Source: an uncultured Caryophanales bacterium (GTDB taxonomy: Bacteria > Bacillota_I > Bacilli_A > RFN20 > CAG-288). From it: a DNA stretch of 9,016 bases. Positions 6,894-9,016 of this stretch are shown in pieces; position 1 is the first letter of the stretch; each line of letters opens with the position of its first letter. The stretch covers positions 1 to 9,016 of the forward strand of contig CALBLI010000019.1 in the NCBI GenBank assembly GCA_937896065.1. The letters run 5' to 3'. A model generated the notes under the pieces. That model saw only the letters and a program-made list of their open reading frames with translations, was not told where the DNA came from and did not search any database. The translations under genes and the position numbers were made by a program.

Positions 6894-7790
6894 ATGTCTG
6901 ATTATATTTTATCTTGTTGTTCAACTGCTGATTTGGATAAAAAAACTTTTGATGAACTTGATATTTCTTATATTCCCTTTCATTTTTCTTTAAATGGAGT
7001 TGAATATGAAGATGATTTTGGAAAAACTATTTCATATGAAGATTTTTATGCCCGCATGAAGAAAGGTGAAGATACTAAAACTAGTCAAGTTACAGTTGGT
7101 GAATTTGTAAATTATTTTGAAAAATTCTTAATTGATGGTAAAGATATCTTGCATGTTACATTATCAAGTGGAATAAGCGGTGTTTATAACTCAGCTTATA
7201 CTGCTAGTCAACAATTAAAAGAGAAATATCCTAATCGAAAAATATTTATTGTTGATTCACTTGCTGCTTCATCTGGATATGGACTTTTAATGTATAAATT
7301 GGCATTGCTTAAAAAAGAAAATTTAAGCATTGAAGATTTAAAAAGCTATGCTGAAGCTCATAAATTAAATGTCAATCACTGGTTCTTTTCTACTGATTTA
7401 TCATTTTATGTTAAAGGTGGAAGAATTAAAAAAGCCTCTGCTGTTGTCGCTTCAGTTTTACATATTTGTCCTGTTTTAGACGTTAATGAAAAAGGGCAAT
7501 TAACACCTAAAGAAAAACCAATCAGTGTTAAAATGGCTATTAATTCTTTAATTAAAAAAATGAAATTATTAGCAGATAATAATGAAAATTATAATGATGA
7601 TGTTTTTATTTGTCATTCTGTTTGTGAAAATTATGTAAATAATTTAATTACTAACATCAAGAAAAATTTTCCTAATATTGCTGATGAAAAAATTAAAGTG
7701 TTTCCAATTGGGACAACAATTGGTGCTCATACCGGTCCTGGTACAGTTGCTTTATTTTTTATTGGCAAATCTAGAGGAATTAAAGAATAA
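6894..7790 (+). CDS. DegV-family fatty-acid-binding protein (FakB-like)
   Basis: The 298-residue protein belongs to the DegV family, whose characterised members (FakB) hold a fatty acid in a cytoplasmic two-domain protein and present it to the kinase FakA for phosphorylation. Family marks are TSQVTVGEF (63-71), SSGISGVYNSA (91-101), DSLAASSGYG (121-130), the GGRI turn (175-178) and the C-terminal IGAHTGPGTVALFFIG (276-291). These Ser, Thr and His residues form the carboxylate site in FakB structures. Length (280-300) is normal. The frame is open to 6873, but GGAGG five bases before the ATG at 6894 fixes the start. No fakA is in the window, which is common because DegV genes are usually scattered. 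Ligand preference cannot be read from the sequence. Confidence 0.93.
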   Translation: MSDYILSCCSTADLDKKTFDELDISYIPFHFSLNGVEYEDDFGKTISYEDFYARMKKGEDTKTSQVTVGEFVNYFEKFLIDGKDILHVTLSSGISGVYNSAYTASQQLKEKYPNRKIFIVDSLAASSGYGLLMYKLALLKKENLSIEDLKSYAEAHKLNVNHWFFSTDLSFYVKGGRIKKASAVVASVLHICPVLDVNEKGQLTPKEKPISVKMAINSLIKKMKLLADNNENYNDDVFICHSVCENYVNNLITNIKKNFPNIADEKIKVFPIGTTIGAHTGPGTVALFFIGKSRGIKE

Positions 7791-7905
7791 TAAATAACTT
7801 TATATTAAAAATAGTTTTTTAAATAATTAAAAAAAACATAATATTTAGACAAAAAATTATATTTTTTTTGTATGCTTTCAGCACTAACATAAAACTTATT
7901 CAATA
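7791..7905. other. AT-rich spacer after degV, no clear terminator
   Basis: This stretch contains runs of A and T that can form only A-T stems, for example around 7814-7836 and 7854-7869. No GC-containing hairpin followed by U is present, so degV may end at a weak or atypical site. No open frame with a ribosome binding site is seen. Confidence 0.5.
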
Positions 7906-7914
7906 TGATATAAT
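7906..7914 (+). promoter_or_regulatory. Extended -10 promoter
   Basis: TGATATAAT is a perfect TATAAT with the TG motif one base upstream, which allows initiation without a -35. None is recognisable here. Transcription would start near 7921 and run through the inverted-repeat segment toward the nuclease-like gene at 8234. Confidence 0.6.
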
Positions 7915-7951
7915 GGTTTTGTGTCAAGTTTTTAATTTGATAATTCCACAT

Positions 7952-7975
7952 AAAAAACACCCATTTGACTGGGTG
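7952..7975 (-). terminator. Terminator of the predicted small RNA
   Basis: A 6-bp perfect stem (arms 7958-7963 and 7970-7975, four of six pairs G-C) has a 6-nt loop and is followed on the minus strand by six U (7952-7957). In the plus orientation no T run follows, so it acts in one direction only. Confidence 0.75.
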
Positions 7976-8009
7976 CCTTCACAATAGTTACCTATCATGG
8001 TCTTCGAAC
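7952..8009 (-). ncRNA. Predicted 58-nt small RNA with two hairpins
   Basis: A consensus promoter at 8016-8044 predicts a start at G8009. The RNA first forms an 8-bp stem (CAUGAUAG, 7992-7999, with CUAUUGUG, 7980-7987, including two G-U pairs) capped by the tetraloop GUAA. After a short AAGG link comes the terminator hairpin CACCCA-GUCAAA-UGGGUG with six U. Promoter, structured body and terminator are spaced as in a complete small RNA gene. It does not resemble tRNA, SRP RNA, 6S RNA or tmRNA as far as can be judged. It is antisense to any plus-strand transcript starting at 7921. Existence of the transcript is inferred. Confidence 0.55.
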
Positions 8010-8037
8010 ACTTTGATTGTACTAGCTTGTGAAGGCA
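7974..8037. repeat. 11-bp perfect inverted repeat around the small RNA start
   Basis: TGCCTTCACAA (7974-7984) and TTGTGAAGGCA (8027-8037) are exact inverted copies with 42 bases between them. The right arm lies within the spacer of the minus-strand promoter, the left arm within the small RNA. It could be a stem in a plus-strand leader RNA, an operator pair, or part of a mobile-element end. Confidence 0.75.
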
Positions 8038-8044
8038 TTGTCAA
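8016..8044 (-). promoter_or_regulatory. Consensus sigma-A promoter of the predicted small RNA
   Basis: A perfect TTGACA (8039-8044) and TACAAT (8016-8021) are separated by 17 bases on the minus strand. This is the closest match to consensus of any promoter in the window, and no protein-coding frame follows it on that strand. Confidence 0.7.
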
Positions 8045-8088
8045 TAGTTTTTTTATTAATTCTAGACACTTTTATCACGGAGGCTACA

Positions 8089-8247
8089 ATGCTTTTACAA
8101 TCAAATCTTACTTTTCTGACTTTATTTAAAATAAAGAATAACAAACATAATAAATTAATAAGTCTAAATATTTTAATTCATTTTAAAATTAAATATTTAA
8201 TTTTAAGTTTTTCACATAGAAAGGAATCTTTTTATGGGGAAAACTAA
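8089..8247 (+). CDS. Possible small protein, 52 residues, unrecognised
   Basis: An ATG follows GGAGG (8079-8083) with a 5-base gap, an excellent ribosome binding site. The frame runs 52 codons and ends 14 bases inside the nuclease-like gene. The peptide is rich in Leu, Ile, Lys and Asn, with a hydrophobic, mildly basic stretch over residues 24-43 and a polar tail. Such composition is also what random AT-rich DNA gives, so the ribosome binding site is the main support. It could be a leader peptide coupled to the next gene, a small membrane peptide, or nothing. I do not recognise it. Confidence 0.3.
   Translation: MLLQSNLTFLTLFKIKNNKHNKLISLNILIHFKIKYLILSFSHRKESFYGEN
8183..8206. repeat. 24-bp perfect AT palindrome before the nuclease-like gene
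   Basis: The sequence is identical to its reverse complement over 24 bases, centred between 8194 and 8195, and ends 27 bases before the ATG at 8234. It contains only A and T. It may be an operator or an RNA hairpin near the ribosome binding site, but chance is more likely in this composition than elsewhere. Confidence 0.6.
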
Positions 8248-8746
8248 AGATAGTAAATTAGGAATATCATCTCAAACAAGTTTAAATCAATGTAATGTTG
8301 ATATTCAAATAGATAAACTTGTTAAAGAAGATATGATAAATATTTTAAATGAATTGAATGTTAAGTTTAATGAAGACGACATTATCTTTGTTACTAAGGA
8401 TAAAACTAATCAAATAGTATGGCTTGACAGTGGTAATGATGATGTCGGATTAAAACATATCTTATATGGTGATGAAGAAAATGGTCATATTTCTGACTTC
8501 ATTGATTATCTAAATATACATGAAAATCAAATTATTGATAAAATAAAAAAGGTTATTTCTACATGGAAAGTTGAGTATTCAATTATTACAATTAGAAATA
8601 ATAAAGAAGGATATGAAAAAATGTATAGTAAAGATGAAACATATTATATGTTAGCTGGTATAGGATTAAATGGATTTATAGCTTCTATTTATCCTGTTAA
8701 ACGAAGCAAAGCTGCAAAATATATAAGGAGAAATAAACATGAATAA
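8234..8746 (+). CDS. Putative BECR-type nuclease toxin domain protein
   Basis: This 170-residue protein has no signal peptide or membrane segment. The C-terminal 110 residues resemble the Barnase-EndoU-Colicin E5/D-RelE (BECR) nuclease domains of phage proteins and polymorphic toxins: a short strand ending IVWLDSG (61-67), VGLKHIL (71-77; H75), NGHISDFI (83-90; H85), a helix through about 108, strands near 111-121 and the closing GLNGFIASIYPVK (144-156). In that fold a paired-His helix and a terminal Ser/Thr-x-Tyr strand commonly form the active site. The first 30 residues are polar; no LXG, WXG or Rhs delivery domain is attached, so it looks like an orphan toxin module or the tail of a lost larger gene. 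AAGGA (8221-8225) supports the start. It overlaps the next gene by 8 bases. Family assignment rests on remembered motifs only. Confidence 0.5.
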   Translation: MGKTKDSKLGISSQTSLNQCNVDIQIDKLVKEDMINILNELNVKFNEDDIIFVTKDKTNQIVWLDSGNDDVGLKHILYGDEENGHISDFIDYLNIHENQIIDKIKKVISTWKVEYSIITIRNNKEGYEKMYSKDETYYMLAGIGLNGFIASIYPVKRSKAAKYIRRNKHE

Positions 8747-9016
8747 AAAAATCAAAAAGAGATTGTTGAACTGAGATTAGATTACTGGCAAGGACCGATA
8801 TGGATTAGTGATGTTCAAACAGGTGAGCCATTTACTTGTATTGATGTCATTGATAATGATGAAGAAATTAGAAAATTAAATTACGAGATATATGACTTAT
8901 ATGATTCCTTTATAGTATGGGATGAAGATAGTATACCTCGTAAATTTGATCATGATAAAGCAAGAGCTAATAAGGATAAAATGTTAGATCTGCTAAAAAA
9001 ATTAAATGACAGATTA
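8739..9016 (+). pseudogene. Frameshifted, incomplete gene; probable immunity partner of the nuclease-like protein
   Basis: The ATG lies in the ATGAATAA overlap with the preceding gene and has AAGGAG eight bases upstream. Its frame stops at TGA after 11 codons. The adjacent frame, from 8759 to the window edge, is open for 86 codons and reads as real protein: LRLDYWQGPIW, then an acidic stretch (IDVIDNDEEI), then LYDSF and a Lys/Leu-rich helix ending LKKLNDRL. That frame has no start codon of its own before the late Met near 8979. One extra A in the A7 run (8745-8751) or A5 run (8754-8758) would join the two. Similar acidic small proteins are encoded directly after BECR-type toxins as antidotes; that role is inferred. 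The 3' end is outside the window. Confidence 0.6.

Larger units (their letters stand above)
7921..8069. mobile_element. Possible MITE or IS remnant with short terminal inverted repeats
   Basis: This 149-bp segment begins with GTGTC and ends with GACAC. Beyond these five bases the inverted ends match imperfectly (GTGTCAAGTT against GTGTCTAGAA). TTTT flanks both sides (7917-7920 and 8070-8073) and could be a 4-bp target duplication, though such a match is cheap in this composition. The segment is less AT-rich than its surroundings, encodes no transposase, and contains a nested inverted repeat and a small RNA candidate. Assignment to an IS family is not possible by eye. Confidence 0.28.

Noticed and set aside
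7990..8040. tRNA fragment suggested by TTCGAA near 8003
   Set aside because: No acceptor stem, anticodon arm or CCA end can be placed around it.
7974..8054. Plus-strand intrinsic terminator from the 11-bp inverted repeat and the T7 run
   Set aside because: The T run starts 10 bases after the stem and the loop is 42 nt, unlike an efficient intrinsic terminator.
8029..8088. Upstream GTG start extending the small frame at 8089
   Set aside because: There is no ribosome binding site before 8029, and the codons overlap the inverted repeat and the minus-strand promoter.
1..9016. CRISPR array
   Set aside because: No regularly spaced direct repeats and no cas-like genes are seen.

Overview
The window is AT-rich DNA (about 70% A+T) from a low-GC Gram-positive bacterium. 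Start sites carry strong GGAGG Shine-Dalgarno sequences, promoters are of the sigma-A type (TTGACA/TATAAT-like), and a CIRCE heat-shock operator is present. All seven complete larger genes end in TAA. Composition and gene content would suit an Erysipelotrichia- or Mollicutes-like Firmicute, but the window alone does not fix the taxon. || Left part, positions 1-4950, minus strand. Read from right to left this holds htpG (Hsp90), a cation exchanger of the Ca2+/cation antiporter (CaCA) family, and an NCS2 purine permease closed by a clear intrinsic terminator at 41-78. The best regulatory feature of the window lies between htpG and the exchanger: a sigma-A promoter, a leader matching the yybP-ykoY (Mn2+) riboswitch, and an overlapping intrinsic terminator just before the exchanger start. 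This predicts that manganese relieves termination and that the exchanger exports Mn2+. htpG has a CIRCE element over its -35 region, so it is probably repressed by HrcA. || Middle part, positions 5000-7790, plus strand. cysK and an EpsC-type cysE overlap by 8 bases and form a two-step serine-to-cysteine operon behind a sigma-A promoter. degV (a fatty-acid-binding, FakB-like protein) follows with its own promoter. || Right part, positions 7791-9016. This is the least ordinary stretch. It holds an extended -10 promoter on the plus strand. It also holds a predicted 58-nt small RNA on the minus strand, with its own consensus promoter, a tetraloop hairpin and a terminator. Both lie in or beside a 149-bp segment with short terminal inverted repeats that could be a small mobile-element remnant. 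After a possible 52-codon reading frame comes a 170-residue protein resembling the BECR-type nuclease toxins of polymorphic toxin and phage systems. It is coupled by an 8-base overlap to a gene that looks like its immunity partner, but that gene is frameshifted near its start and runs off the window. The small RNA would be antisense to the leader of this cassette.
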